A stretch of DNA of 64,000 bases, from the NCBI GenBank assembly GCA_947503175.1, contig CANNCO010000002.1, forward strand, positions 248,001-312,000, in the 5' to 3' direction. The notes beneath the pieces were generated by a model. The model searched no databases. It was not told where the DNA came from and saw only the letters and a program-made list of their open reading frames with translations. Every line of letters starts with the position of its first letter. The stretch's first letter is position 1. The position numbers were made by a program, and so were the translations under genes. The DNA is from an uncultured Paracoccaceae bacterium (GTDB lineage: Bacteria > Pseudomonadota > Alphaproteobacteria > Rhodobacterales > Rhodobacteraceae). Shown piece after piece: positions 44,178 to 51,942 of the stretch.

Positions 44178-45161
44178 GTGGCAAGGGCGGCGCGTGTCTC
44201 GCCGTCCACTGTCTCGCGCAGCTTCAACCACCCCGATCTGGTAAAGCCTGCGACCCGCAAAAAAATCGATGCTGCTGTGCGCCGGCTTGGCTATATCCGC
44301 AACCGGGCAGCGCAAACCATCCACGGGATCCGAAGTGGAACCATCGGTCTCATCGTGCCGACCGTGGATCAGGCGATTTTCGCCGAGTTGATCCAGAGTT
44401 TCTCGGAGGCAGTGGAGGAGATGGGCTTCACGATCCTATTGGCGTCCCATGGCTACAGTCTCGAACGAGAGTACGCTTTGACCCGAAAGATGCTGGAACA
44501 CCGCGTCGACGGAATTGGCCTGATCGGGATCGAGCACTCCGATGACACCTACGAACTCCTGGCGCAACAGAACATCCCGGCACTCCTGCTCTGGAACTAC
44601 TCCAAGGACGCGCCTCTGCCATGCGTCGGTTCCGACAATTACCGCGCCGGGTATCTTATCGGAAAGCACGTTGCACAACTCGGCCATGAGAAGATTGCGG
44701 CTGTCTTTCCGCCGCTTGTGGGGAATGATCGAGCGCTGCTCAGAATGAAGGGCGTCGCCGAGGCGCTAATGAAAGACGGCCGCAGCATCCACGAGAGCTG
44801 GCGACTGGAAACGCCCTACAGCATCACAGCCGCGAAACTGGCGGTTGCTTCTCTGATCGACGCTGCCGATCGACCAACGGCAATCATCTGTGGCAATGAC
44901 GTTCTGGCGTGGGGCGCGCTGCATGCTCTGGCGCGCGGAGGTTTCGACGTGCCGGGCGAAGTAACGGTAACGGGCATCGGCGACTTCAGCGGATCAAGGG
45001 ATTTCGAGCCCTCCCTGACAACGGTCCGCATTCCCGCGCGCGCAATTGGCGAGAAGGCCGCAGATGCGATCGTTCAATTGATAACGACGGAAGCTCAGCA
45101 GAAAGTCGGTGCCCTGGTGATGCCTGAACTCTTGGTGCGTCAGACCAGCGGCATGCGCTGA
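44178..45161 (+). CDS. LacI-family transcriptional regulator, apparent 5' frameshift
   Basis: The continuous frame starts at a GTG at 44178 and gives 327 residues. The HTH reads VARAARVSPSTVSRSFNHP, and the ligand domain ends TTVRIPARAIGEKAADAIVQL. The first HTH helix is cut short. An ATG at 44138 reads MPKKQIKK and would continue into ADIIAVARAARVSPSTVSR if one A of an A8 run (44155-44162) were removed. That is exactly a normal LacI N-terminus. Either the sequence has one extra A, or the gene is disrupted, or slippage restores the frame. It would control the TTT-SauST operon through the nearby palindrome. Confidence 0.8.
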   Translation: MARAARVSPSTVSRSFNHPDLVKPATRKKIDAAVRRLGYIRNRAAQTIHGIRSGTIGLIVPTVDQAIFAELIQSFSEAVEEMGFTILLASHGYSLEREYALTRKMLEHRVDGIGLIGIEHSDDTYELLAQQNIPALLLWNYSKDAPLPCVGSDNYRAGYLIGKHVAQLGHEKIAAVFPPLVGNDRALLRMKGVAEALMKDGRSIHESWRLETPYSITAAKLAVASLIDAADRPTAIICGNDVLAWGALHALARGGFDVPGEVTVTGIGDFSGSRDFEPSLTTVRIPARAIGEKAADAIVQLITTEAQQKVGALVMPELLVRQTSGMR

Positions 45162-45223
45162 CGGCGTGGCGAGCAGACGCGAAGGCGGCACAGAACTTCT
45201 GAATCTCAGTCGAAATGGCACCC

Positions 45224-45309
45224 GCCAAGCTTGATACAGCGTTGTTGAGTCCGCGCGTTCCCGCCGTCGCAAAAACCGATCTCGATCCCGATGCCCCTGC
45301 GATCCGGCT
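45224..45309 (+). pseudogene. Inverted remnant of an ABC-transporter gene (homologue of the gene at 45533-47149)
   Basis: This plus-strand piece reads KLDTALLSPRVPAVAKTD then LDPDAPAIRL, against KLDSALSSPRIPSIAKAD then LDPDAPAIRL in the intact minus-strand ABC protein. By hand alignment to 46167-46252, about 11 of 86 bases differ, and the last 26 match fully. It ends in a stop shortly afterwards and has no flanking ABC sequence, so it is a fragment of a diverged second copy in opposite orientation. The rest of the 45162-45532 gap shows nothing recognisable. Confidence 0.85.
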
Positions 45310-45532
45310 TCGGTGACCTGCGTCCGCCACGAGTCCGCACACGAAGGTTGCTCCGTTCGGGGAACTCGGCATTCTCAAGGCATCACCGGCCACTGAAACG
45401 GACATACGACTTCCATATAGTCCATGCGTCATCCAGCTTCCGGGAACAGGCCGGTCTTCGGCGAAGATGTGGTCTTGGCGACTGCGAATTCACTGTGGCG
45501 CTGCGGCCTAGAACCTAACGTCAACGACCGGA

Positions 45533-47149
45533 TCACGCCGCCGCGGCACTGGATCGTTGCCCATCTTGGGGATTGCTCTTCCGCAACACAAGCGGAGCAC
45601 CAGTGATCGTGCGCCGGACGCGGGTCGAGGTCACCACGAGGGCAGCGGTCCCGCATTTTTCGAAATGGTCGAGCAGGAGAGACAGGTCATCCCCATCAAG
45701 CCCGATCTCGTCGGCATCGACCAATGAAAGCGCGGGACGCGCGATCAGGCCACGGGCAAGGTAAAGACCCGTGCGCTCGGACGAGGTCAGATTGCGGCCA
45801 CCTTCAGCCACCTGACCGCCAAGCCCGCCAAGGCGCGCGGCCATGTCAGACAATCCCGACAGGCCAAGCACGGCTTCGAGCTCCTCGTCCTGCGGGGTCC
45901 GGCCCGTCCCAAGCGTCAAGGTGCGGCGCAGCGAACCTCTCAGCATCGGCGCATGGGGTCCCAGATAAAGTATGCGTCCACTTGTGAGAGCGGCCGGGGT
46001 ACTTCCCAGAGTTTCCAGTGTCCCCTCGCGCGGCGAAGCTTCGAACCCGGCAAGCGTCAGCAACAGACGGCTCTTGCCGCTGCTTGCAGGGCCGGTCAGG
46101 CGCCGAACCGCGCCACGCTCCAATGTAAGGTCGATCGGCTGCACCCCCGGAAGGCACAGGCGGTCCAGCCGGATCGCAGGGGCATCGGGATCAAGATCGG
46201 CTTTTGCGATGGAGGGAATGCGTGGACTCGACAGTGCTGAGTCAAGCTTGGCACGTGCCACACTGAACGCCTTTTGACGGTCTCGCACATCCGCGAGGTG
46301 GCGCAGCGGCCAGACGATCAGCGCAAGCGCCGTAAGTGCTGCAACGGCATCGGCGACACCCAGGCCAAGCGTCAGGCAGACCCAAAGACAAAGTGCTCCG
46401 GCCGCACCCGCCGCGGCGTCGGGCATGGCGCGAACGGTTTCGGCCAGCCAGGCGCGCCGTACCGCCGCGCGCACGATGTCGCGCGATTTCGTATCAAGCG
46501 CCCGCAATTCGGTCTGGACCCGCCCTGACCGGCGCAGGGCAATTCCTTGCGGCAGACGCTCGGCCATGGCGGCGGCCAGCCGCGCGCGTTTGCTGCGCAG
46601 GTCTGCATGGGCCTCGCCCAGTGGTCGGCCAAGCCATAGAATGGCCACCATCACCAGGCCGATGGGTCCGGCTGCCACGAGCGCAAGTCGCGGATCGAGC
46701 AGATATAGGATCAGGAAGGCCGCGGGGATCGTGGCGGACGCGGAAATGAGGCGCGCCAACCCGCGCGCCACCCAGCCCTTGAACGCCGTCAGATCGCCCA
46801 CGAAGCGGAGCGCAACGGCACCGGCGCGGCGTTCGGCCATTGCACTGAGCGGCATCTTGGTCATGTGCAGAAACAGCACCCGCCGGATCGCAGCGGCGTA
46901 GCTTTGGCCAGTGCGCTCGCCCAACGCGCCCTCGGCCGAGCGGAGTGTGAATATGGCCAGCCCCGAGACTGCGATGGCGATAAGCGCCTGCACCGGTATG
47001 GTGTCGCCGCCGTCGCGCAGCGCCCCGATGACGTCGCGGGTGGCGAAGGCGGTCACCACCATGGTGCCCGCCTGTCCCAGGGCCAGGCAGACAAGCGCCA
47101 GAAGTCCGATCCAGCGCTTGTCGCCCGTGACCTTCGGCCTCCGGCTCAT
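45533..47149 (-). CDS. ABC transporter half (CydC-like) with degenerate ATPase site
   Basis: A 538-residue half exporter. The ATG at 47149 overlaps the P-loop gene's stop (ATGA). Six hydrophobic helices lie within residues 10-290. The ATPase domain keeps Walker A GPASSGKSR near residue 355. The signature is LTSSE where LSGGQ is expected. The Walker B end reads LVDADE, with Ala in place of the catalytic Glu. The H-loop histidine is missing (VVTSTRV), and the Q-loop glutamine is not evident. It would bind ATP but hydrolyse poorly by itself. No partner half is encoded nearby. It is the last gene of the regulator-hydroxylase cluster and may export or signal its product. Confidence 0.8.
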   Translation of the reverse strand: MSRRPKVTGDKRWIGLLALVCLALGQAGTMVVTAFATRDVIGALRDGGDTIPVQALIAIAVSGLAIFTLRSAEGALGERTGQSYAAAIRRVLFLHMTKMPLSAMAERRAGAVALRFVGDLTAFKGWVARGLARLISASATIPAAFLILYLLDPRLALVAAGPIGLVMVAILWLGRPLGEAHADLRSKRARLAAAMAERLPQGIALRRSGRVQTELRALDTKSRDIVRAAVRRAWLAETVRAMPDAAAGAAGALCLWVCLTLGLGVADAVAALTALALIVWPLRHLADVRDRQKAFSVARAKLDSALSSPRIPSIAKADLDPDAPAIRLDRLCLPGVQPIDLTLERGAVRRLTGPASSGKSRLLLTLAGFEASPREGTLETLGSTPAALTSGRILYLGPHAPMLRGSLRRTLTLGTGRTPQDEELEAVLGLSGLSDMAARLGGLGGQVAEGGRNLTSSERTGLYLARGLIARPALSLVDADEIGLDGDDLSLLLDHFEKCGTAALVVTSTRVRRTITGAPLVLRKSNPQDGQRSSAAAA

Positions 47150-48213
47150 GCCGCGCCCACCCGCGAACCATGCGACAGGATCCCGTTCAGACACGAGGCG
47201 GTGGCCGGGTCGGACAGGTCCTCGCGCGAGAAGACCGGTAAACCGAGCGTTTCGGCCTCGGCCACCGCAAGTGGCGCCTGCGTCATCAAACCCGTCAGCG
47301 CGACAGGCGCGATCTGCGCCTCTGCCGACAGCCAGTCAAGGGCGCCCCGCGCCGCCAGCGCGCCAGGAGCGGCCAGAAGGAACGCATCGAACAAGGCGCG
47401 ATAATTCTGGCAACGCAACAGCTCGGCGGTTTCGACCTGGCTGATACCATCGGCAAGCTCCACGATAGCGATGTCGCAGTCTGCCGCCGCCGACAGAAGC
47501 GTCCGCGTCACGCCTTCGAGGCGATCCACTGACTGCCGGTAGGTCGAGGCCAGCCCCACATCGGTGAAATCCAGAACTTCCGCTGCGCCTGCCGCTTCGT
47601 AGTGCTGAACATCCCCGAAGGATCCCGTGCCCGTAGCTTTGATCGCCGCGACCCGAGCACCGAAACGAGCGAAGCCGTTGACGAGGCCCGCGGCAGCGGC
47701 GGTCTTCCCGGCATTCATGCCCGTACCCAGAACTCCGACGACGCGAGCCGGCCGCGACCCTGGCAAGGCCTCGAGCGCATAGTCGGCCACATTCGCGACG
47801 CAGCCATTACCGTCCGCCAGCCGCCCGATCACCGACAGACGCGTGGGGCGTTTGACCTTGCCATTGCGCGATCGCATTTGTCCTACGACACCGCCGCCAG
47901 CCAGCAGGTCGGCGCCCTCTCCTGACAACACGGCAACGCCTTCGAACTGGTCTTCGGCGAAACGGTCGGCACAGGCTAACACCACGCGGTCCTTGGGAAA
48001 GAGCGCCGAGAACCGGCCATCGCTCAATTGCAATCGCTTGTGGCTGCCAAGCTCCTGAACCTCGGCGAGCACTAGATCGCCGGATCGCGCCGAGGCCAGA
48101 TCGCCGTCGAGCAACCGGATCTCCCCACGCCGCACCCGGCGCGTGACGAAGCTCCACTTGGCACCTGCAAGAAGCGGGGAAGCCGCTGAATTCATGTCGA
48201 CAAGATGCATCAT
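47146..48213 (-). CDS. P-loop NTPase of unknown family (DUF1611/MobB-like)
   Basis: A 355-residue protein. The first 115 residues form a beta-rich domain (GDLVLAEVQELGSHKRL, DGRFSALFPKDRVVLA). A P-loop GTGMNAGKT at about 163-171 then starts a SIMIBI-type nucleotide-binding domain with ARVAAIKATGTGS and DCDIAIVELADGI. The layout recalls DUF1611 or dethiobiotin-synthetase-like proteins, whose known relatives ligate or acylate small acids. I cannot name the reaction. It overlaps both neighbours by four bases (ATGA), with GGAGG upstream of the start, so it belongs to one coupled operon with the hydrolase and the ABC gene. Confidence 0.65.
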   Translation of the reverse strand: MMHLVDMNSAASPLLAGAKWSFVTRRVRRGEIRLLDGDLASARSGDLVLAEVQELGSHKRLQLSDGRFSALFPKDRVVLACADRFAEDQFEGVAVLSGEGADLLAGGGVVGQMRSRNGKVKRPTRLSVIGRLADGNGCVANVADYALEALPGSRPARVVGVLGTGMNAGKTAAAAGLVNGFARFGARVAAIKATGTGSFGDVQHYEAAGAAEVLDFTDVGLASTYRQSVDRLEGVTRTLLSAAADCDIAIVELADGISQVETAELLRCQNYRALFDAFLLAAPGALAARGALDWLSAEAQIAPVALTGLMTQAPLAVAEAETLGLPVFSREDLSDPATASCLNGILSHGSRVGAA

Positions 48214-49049
48214 GCTACCTCCACAAGCTGGTCGTGCCGCCGCATGGGCAACGTTTTGGTTTCCATGGTCGCTTCCGGGACGAATGCGCGGTCGAGCGAC
48301 CCATTCGCCACACAATCCGCGAAGCTGTGTGCGCTGTTGTCCATCAGCCGAAAGCCGATCCGCGGACGAAGCCCGGCCTTTCGCGCCGCGCGTAGTGCGG
48401 CGGCGGTCCAGTTGCGGGCGCGTATGACCCTGTTCGCACCTTGCTGCGCCATCACATCAGGCTCCTGGCGCAGGTTATCGTCCTGCGCCACGTCGAGCGC
48501 GCCGACCATCACCTGGATTTCGCGATCGAGGAACCGTGCAAGGTTCGCACGCAGGCGAAAGGCCGCAACACCCTCGCCCGGCCCGTCCAAGCCAACTCCC
48601 AAAGGATAGGCCCCGCGCACGTCGGGGAAGGTCCACCATCCCGGCGCCACCAGGCACAGCCGCGCCACGCGGTCGGGATAGAGCCAGGCGAAACGATGCG
48701 CGAATTGCGCGCCGCCCGAAAAACCCGACAGGTCCGGCACGCCCGCGCCGATCCGGCCTTCTTCTCGCAGGACTCGCAACAGATCGAGCAAAGCCCAGTC
48801 GGACCGCTGTGCACAAGCCGCCCGCTGAAAGCGCAGCCAGGAGGTGCGGGCGAAGATCGGCAGGACGATAGTGCGCCCGGTCGCGTCCGCCCGCGGGGCC
48901 AGCAGATCGGCCATTACCCCGGCTTCACGGTTCAAGCCATGGATCGCGACCACGGGCGGCGCAGCATCGGCCACCTCTGGCCGGATCAGCCATGTCGACG
49001 GCAATACGCCCGGGACGCCGCGTCGAAAGAAAATCTGTGCCATTGTCAT
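48210..49049 (-). CDS. Alpha/beta hydrolase, possible esterase or thioesterase
   Basis: A 279-residue alpha/beta hydrolase without a signal peptide. The oxyanion region is VVAIHGLNREAG near residue 34. The nucleophile elbow GFSGGAQFAHRF places Ser at about 111. The acid is probably in MVGALDVAQD, and the histidine in DNSAHSFADC near the end. It overlaps the hydroxylase and P-loop genes (ATGA on both sides). A hydrolase within a hydroxylase-ligase-exporter cluster suggests release or trimming of a small product, but the substrate is unknown. Confidence 0.8.
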   Translation of the reverse strand: MTMAQIFFRRGVPGVLPSTWLIRPEVADAAPPVVAIHGLNREAGVMADLLAPRADATGRTIVLPIFARTSWLRFQRAACAQRSDWALLDLLRVLREEGRIGAGVPDLSGFSGGAQFAHRFAWLYPDRVARLCLVAPGWWTFPDVRGAYPLGVGLDGPGEGVAAFRLRANLARFLDREIQVMVGALDVAQDDNLRQEPDVMAQQGANRVIRARNWTAAALRAARKAGLRPRIGFRLMDNSAHSFADCVANGSLDRAFVPEATMETKTLPMRRHDQLVEVA

Positions 49050-49648
49050 GCCGCCTTTTCGAAAGTCGCGCGGGCCTTTTCGGTCGAGGCGGCGGCGCGG
49101 GCGCGCATCTTGGCCGGGAGCAGGTCGAAGATGATGTGAATGCGGTCCTCATCGCCGTCGTTGAAAGCTTCGTGCATCTGGTCGTTGTCGAACCACCACA
49201 ATTCGCCTTCCTTCATGCGGATTTCCTCGTCGGCAGCCTTGAGCCACGACCCCGCCGAAGACTTCAGAACGAAGTGGTAGCGCCCGCGGAGGCGGTAGTA
49301 CTCGCCGCGATCGACATGCGGATAGACCTTCCGGCCAGCAGGAAGGCACACGATCTTGGCACGGCTCAGGTCCGCGTCCAGTTCGGCCGCGACATCCTCC
49401 AGAAAGGCGCGGGCGACGGGGAACTTGACCGATCCGGTGGTCCAGCGGCTTTCATGCACGTCCCGCCGGGCGCGCCCCAGGATCATCGACTTGCGCAAGC
49501 CCCTGAGCGGGATCGCCAGCGCCTCGCGCTGGACTGCGATCTTTTCCTGGCGGCCCGTGGCATCGGCCCAAGCATCATCGACACCGACGATCTCGGCCAA
49601 GAACGGTTCGACCGGAACGTTGCTGCGGATCCTCTTGAAATACTTCAT
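49046..49648 (-). CDS. Aspartyl/asparaginyl beta-hydroxylase family protein (2-oxoglutarate, Fe(II))
   Basis: A 200-residue protein of the AspH/LpxO type. The metal and co-substrate residues are visible. His111 and Asp113 lie in YPHVDRGEYYRLRGRYHFVL, with Arg121 and Arg123 nearby. His159 lies in DNDQMHEAF, and Arg169 in EDRIHIIFDLL. Family members hydroxylate Asp or Asn side chains, free amino acids or lipid acyl chains. The ATG at 49648 with GAGGAG upstream gives the normal domain length; the longer frame is not supported. It follows the response-regulator gene by 179 bp. A natural product or modified amino acid is the likely target. Confidence 0.82.
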   Translation of the reverse strand: MKYFKRIRSNVPVEPFLAEIVGVDDAWADATGRQEKIAVQREALAIPLRGLRKSMILGRARRDVHESRWTTGSVKFPVARAFLEDVAAELDADLSRAKIVCLPAGRKVYPHVDRGEYYRLRGRYHFVLKSSAGSWLKAADEEIRMKEGELWWFDNDQMHEAFNDGDEDRIHIIFDLLPAKMRARAAASTEKARATFEKAA

Positions 49649-49827
49649 GCCTTTCTCCTCGCTGTTATGCACCGTCCACCGCGGAAGGTGCTTAGAAAAA
49701 TCGAAGTCTCGTTCCCCACAAACAGAGCTAGGTCCGAAGCTGACGGCGGGCTGACAGCCTTGACCCGAGCAGGCGAACCGGCAGTGTTTTGCCATCCGGC
49801 AAGGTTGGTTGGGGTCGGTCGAGCGGG

Positions 49828-50520
49828 TCATCGGCTCGGTCCCCCATCCTGTTCGGCGATGGTCAGGCGCCATCCGACGCTGCGCACCGCGGTAATGCGG
49901 GCCGGGCATGCAGCAGATTCGAGGGAGCGTCGCAACCGCGACAGCAGCGCCTCGGTGGCATTGCGGCTGGGGGGTCGCTCGGGCCCATAGACAGCCGCCT
50001 CCAGCATCGCGCGCGGTACCGGGTGGGCCAGATGGCGGACAAGGATCGCAAGCGCGGCACGTTCTCGCATCGACAGGGCAAGTGGCACACCGGCGAAGGA
50101 TGCCTGTCGGGCATCGCGGCTGACGATCAGCGCACCGGCACGATAGGTCCTGGTTCCACCATGGCGCGCGCGGTCGAGAACGGCCCGGATGCGGGCCATC
50201 AACTCGGGCATCGCCACGGGCTTCAACACCCAGTCATCCGCGCGGTGCAGCAGACCGGCCCCGCAGCCCGCCAGCGCCGTTTTGGGGACGAGCGCGATCA
50301 TTGGGATATGCCCGCCGGCGTTCCGCTCGGCCAGAAGCGCCTTCGCCCCGTGGTTCGGCGGCGAAAGATCGATGAGCGCGAGATCATGGCGCAAGAGCGC
50401 CATGATGCCCTTCGCCTCAGACGGGCAGCGCGCGAAATCGAGCCGCAGGCCCGCAGCTAAAAGCTGTTTCGCAAGTGGCGTCTGCTCGGAAGCAACTCTT
50501 TCGATCAAGAGCAGTTGCAT
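49828..50520 (-). CDS. OmpR-family winged-helix response regulator (atypical receiver)
   Basis: A 230-residue regulator. Residues 1-115 form a receiver domain with the likely phosphoacceptor Asp51 in HDLALIDLSPPN and the conserved Lys in DDWVLKPVAMPEL. The usual acidic pair near the start is reduced to IERVA, so metal-dependent phosphorylation is doubtful. The C-terminal winged helix ends ALLSRLRRSLESA and VRSVGWRLTI. No kinase gene is adjacent. It heads the hydroxylase-ABC cluster on the same strand and probably controls it. A piece of this gene recurs inverted at 50926-51010. Confidence 0.82.
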   Translation of the reverse strand: MQLLLIERVASEQTPLAKQLLAAGLRLDFARCPSEAKGIMALLRHDLALIDLSPPNHGAKALLAERNAGGHIPMIALVPKTALAGCGAGLLHRADDWVLKPVAMPELMARIRAVLDRARHGGTRTYRAGALIVSRDARQASFAGVPLALSMRERAALAILVRHLAHPVPRAMLEAAVYGPERPPSRNATEALLSRLRRSLESAACPARITAVRSVGWRLTIAEQDGGPSR

Positions 50521-50925
50521 GGTCTTCTGGCCCCGTGATTACATGAAGGCGTAACGCCCCGTCTGGTCGCAATCAGACTGACCAACAGCCTGTGCAAATC
50601 CATACGCTGGAGGTTGAAGCGGCAATCGCAGAGGCGATCTATACCTGCGGTTTAGACGCTCTATCCGTCACCTTTACAGCGACAATCCCTTACAAATATC
50701 GGCGTTTCTGTCGTTTGCTTTCGAGGCGCTCAAAGCTCGGCTTTTTTCCATGAAACACGAACAACACCTTCGATGTCCGGCGTCGATCGGCCGGGCACAT
50801 ACCATCGGTTTATGCGCAGAAGCGCCGGACGGGCGGGAATCGGCTCCGCATCAACTCTTTTGTGCTCTGCAGTACGGCGGATCCGGCCGCGCGCATCCCT
50901 GATCCGGGGCGTACACGACGCCGCA
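50521..50925. other. Non-coding region upstream of the response regulator
   Basis: About 400 bp with no credible gene. It should contain the promoter of the response-regulator operon. The only identified structure is the inverted remnant that follows at 50926. The rest looks like decayed or shuffled sequence. Confidence 0.35.
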
Positions 50926-51010
50926 TCGCGCGCTGCCCGTCTGAGGCCAAGGGCATCATGGCGCTCCTGCGCCATGATCTCGCGCTCATCGATCTTTCGC
51001 CGCCGAACCA
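50926..51010 (+). pseudogene. Inverted remnant of the response-regulator gene
   Basis: This plus-strand 85-bp piece reads ARCPSEAKGIMALL then RHDLALIDLSPPN and is an inverted copy of 50351-50435, with only two differing bases by hand alignment. Similarity ends sharply on both sides. It cannot code for a working regulator. Its near identity means the event is recent or the copies are being converted, unlike the more diverged ABC remnant at 45224. Confidence 0.88.
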
Positions 51011-51113
51011 GCGAGGCTCGTCGCTTACACCCGGTTTCAGCTTCAAGATGATTGCGGAGATGGAACCAAACCGGACCGGCTCGAACGCGAAGACGGCTGA
51101 ACGGCCAAGCACC

Positions 51114-51731
51114 CTACTGGATCTTCGGCCGGAACAGCAACTTTACGTATGAGCGCAGGAGCAGAACCTGTTTCGAGGTGATCTCGGGCTGGCCCGTGGC
51201 GCGGGAAATGATGATCCCGCCCTCCACGACACCGCTCACCATATCTGCCAGGTGATCCAGGTCGATCTGGTCGTTTGGGGGATAAAGCGTTGCTATATCG
51301 TCGAACACGGCGCGGAACCGTTTCCGCCAGCCAAGGACGGCACGCCGGTTCGCATCCCGGACATCCTTGTTGAACAACCGGTCCTGATAGGCCGCGGTTG
51401 CGACAACACATCCCGGGTGACCACCCGGCATATCCTCGATCAGTTCGGCCAACAGCTTCAGCGCGATCAGAGCCACCTGTAGCGGGTCTTCCGAAAGCTC
51501 GTTTGCGCGGCCGAGCAGATCATCGAACAAGGTGTCCTCGACAAGGATGTACCGGTCAATCAGCGCCCTCGCCAACGCGTTCTTATCCTTGAAGTGGTAG
51601 AAGAAACCGCTTTTCGTGATTTCGGCATTCGCCACGATCTCGTCGATCGAAGTCGCCTCAAATCCCTTCGCGAGGATCGAATCCTGCGCGACATCGAGAA
51701 TCCTTGTGCGTGTCTCGCTGCCTCGCGCCAT
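51114..51731 (-). CDS. TetR-family transcriptional regulator
   Basis: A 205-residue regulator. The TetR HTH reads TRTRILDVAQDSILAKGFEATSID, in parts, followed by EITKSGFFYHFKDKNALARAL. The C-terminal two-thirds is a helical ligand pocket. The ATG at 51731 is chosen over an in-frame TTG nine bases upstream. It is divergent from the homocysteine methyltransferase gene, with dyads between them, and so is likely its repressor. The effector is unknown. Confidence 0.88.
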   Translation of the reverse strand: MARGSETRTRILDVAQDSILAKGFEATSIDEIVANAEITKSGFFYHFKDKNALARALIDRYILVEDTLFDDLLGRANELSEDPLQVALIALKLLAELIEDMPGGHPGCVVATAAYQDRLFNKDVRDANRRAVLGWRKRFRAVFDDIATLYPPNDQIDLDHLADMVSGVVEGGIIISRATGQPEITSKQVLLLRSYVKLLFRPKIQ

Positions 51732-51752
51732 TACCGGCAATCCATGAAGCTG

Positions 51753-51782
51753 TACCGCAAGTACAGTACCTACGGTGCGGTA
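51753..51782. promoter_or_regulatory. Dyad, possible TetR operator
   Basis: TACCGCA at 51753-51759 pairs exactly with TGCGGTA at 51776-51782. A second hairpin, CCGGTCT (51799-51805) with AGACCGG (51811-51817), follows. Both lie between the TetR start and the methyltransferase gene. The 30-bp dyad fits the position of a TetR-type site, while the smaller hairpin could be an RNA structure in the leader. Confidence 0.5.
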
Positions 51783-51942
51783 ATCCTACGCAAATCTGCC
51801 GGTCTCGAAAAGACCGGAATGTAATATACTGAAGAATATACATATTATGTCGTCTTCTTTCAGCACCACGAGTCGTCTGTAACCCTTGCGGCACTATCGG
51901 GCATCCCGGCGGGACCGAAAACAAACCCCCGGGAGACAGACA

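Noticed and set aside
49046-49909. Long 287-residue form of the beta-hydroxylase
   Set aside because: The extra 87 residues have no family similarity and run toward the response-regulator gene; the ATG at 49648 has a good ribosome-binding site.
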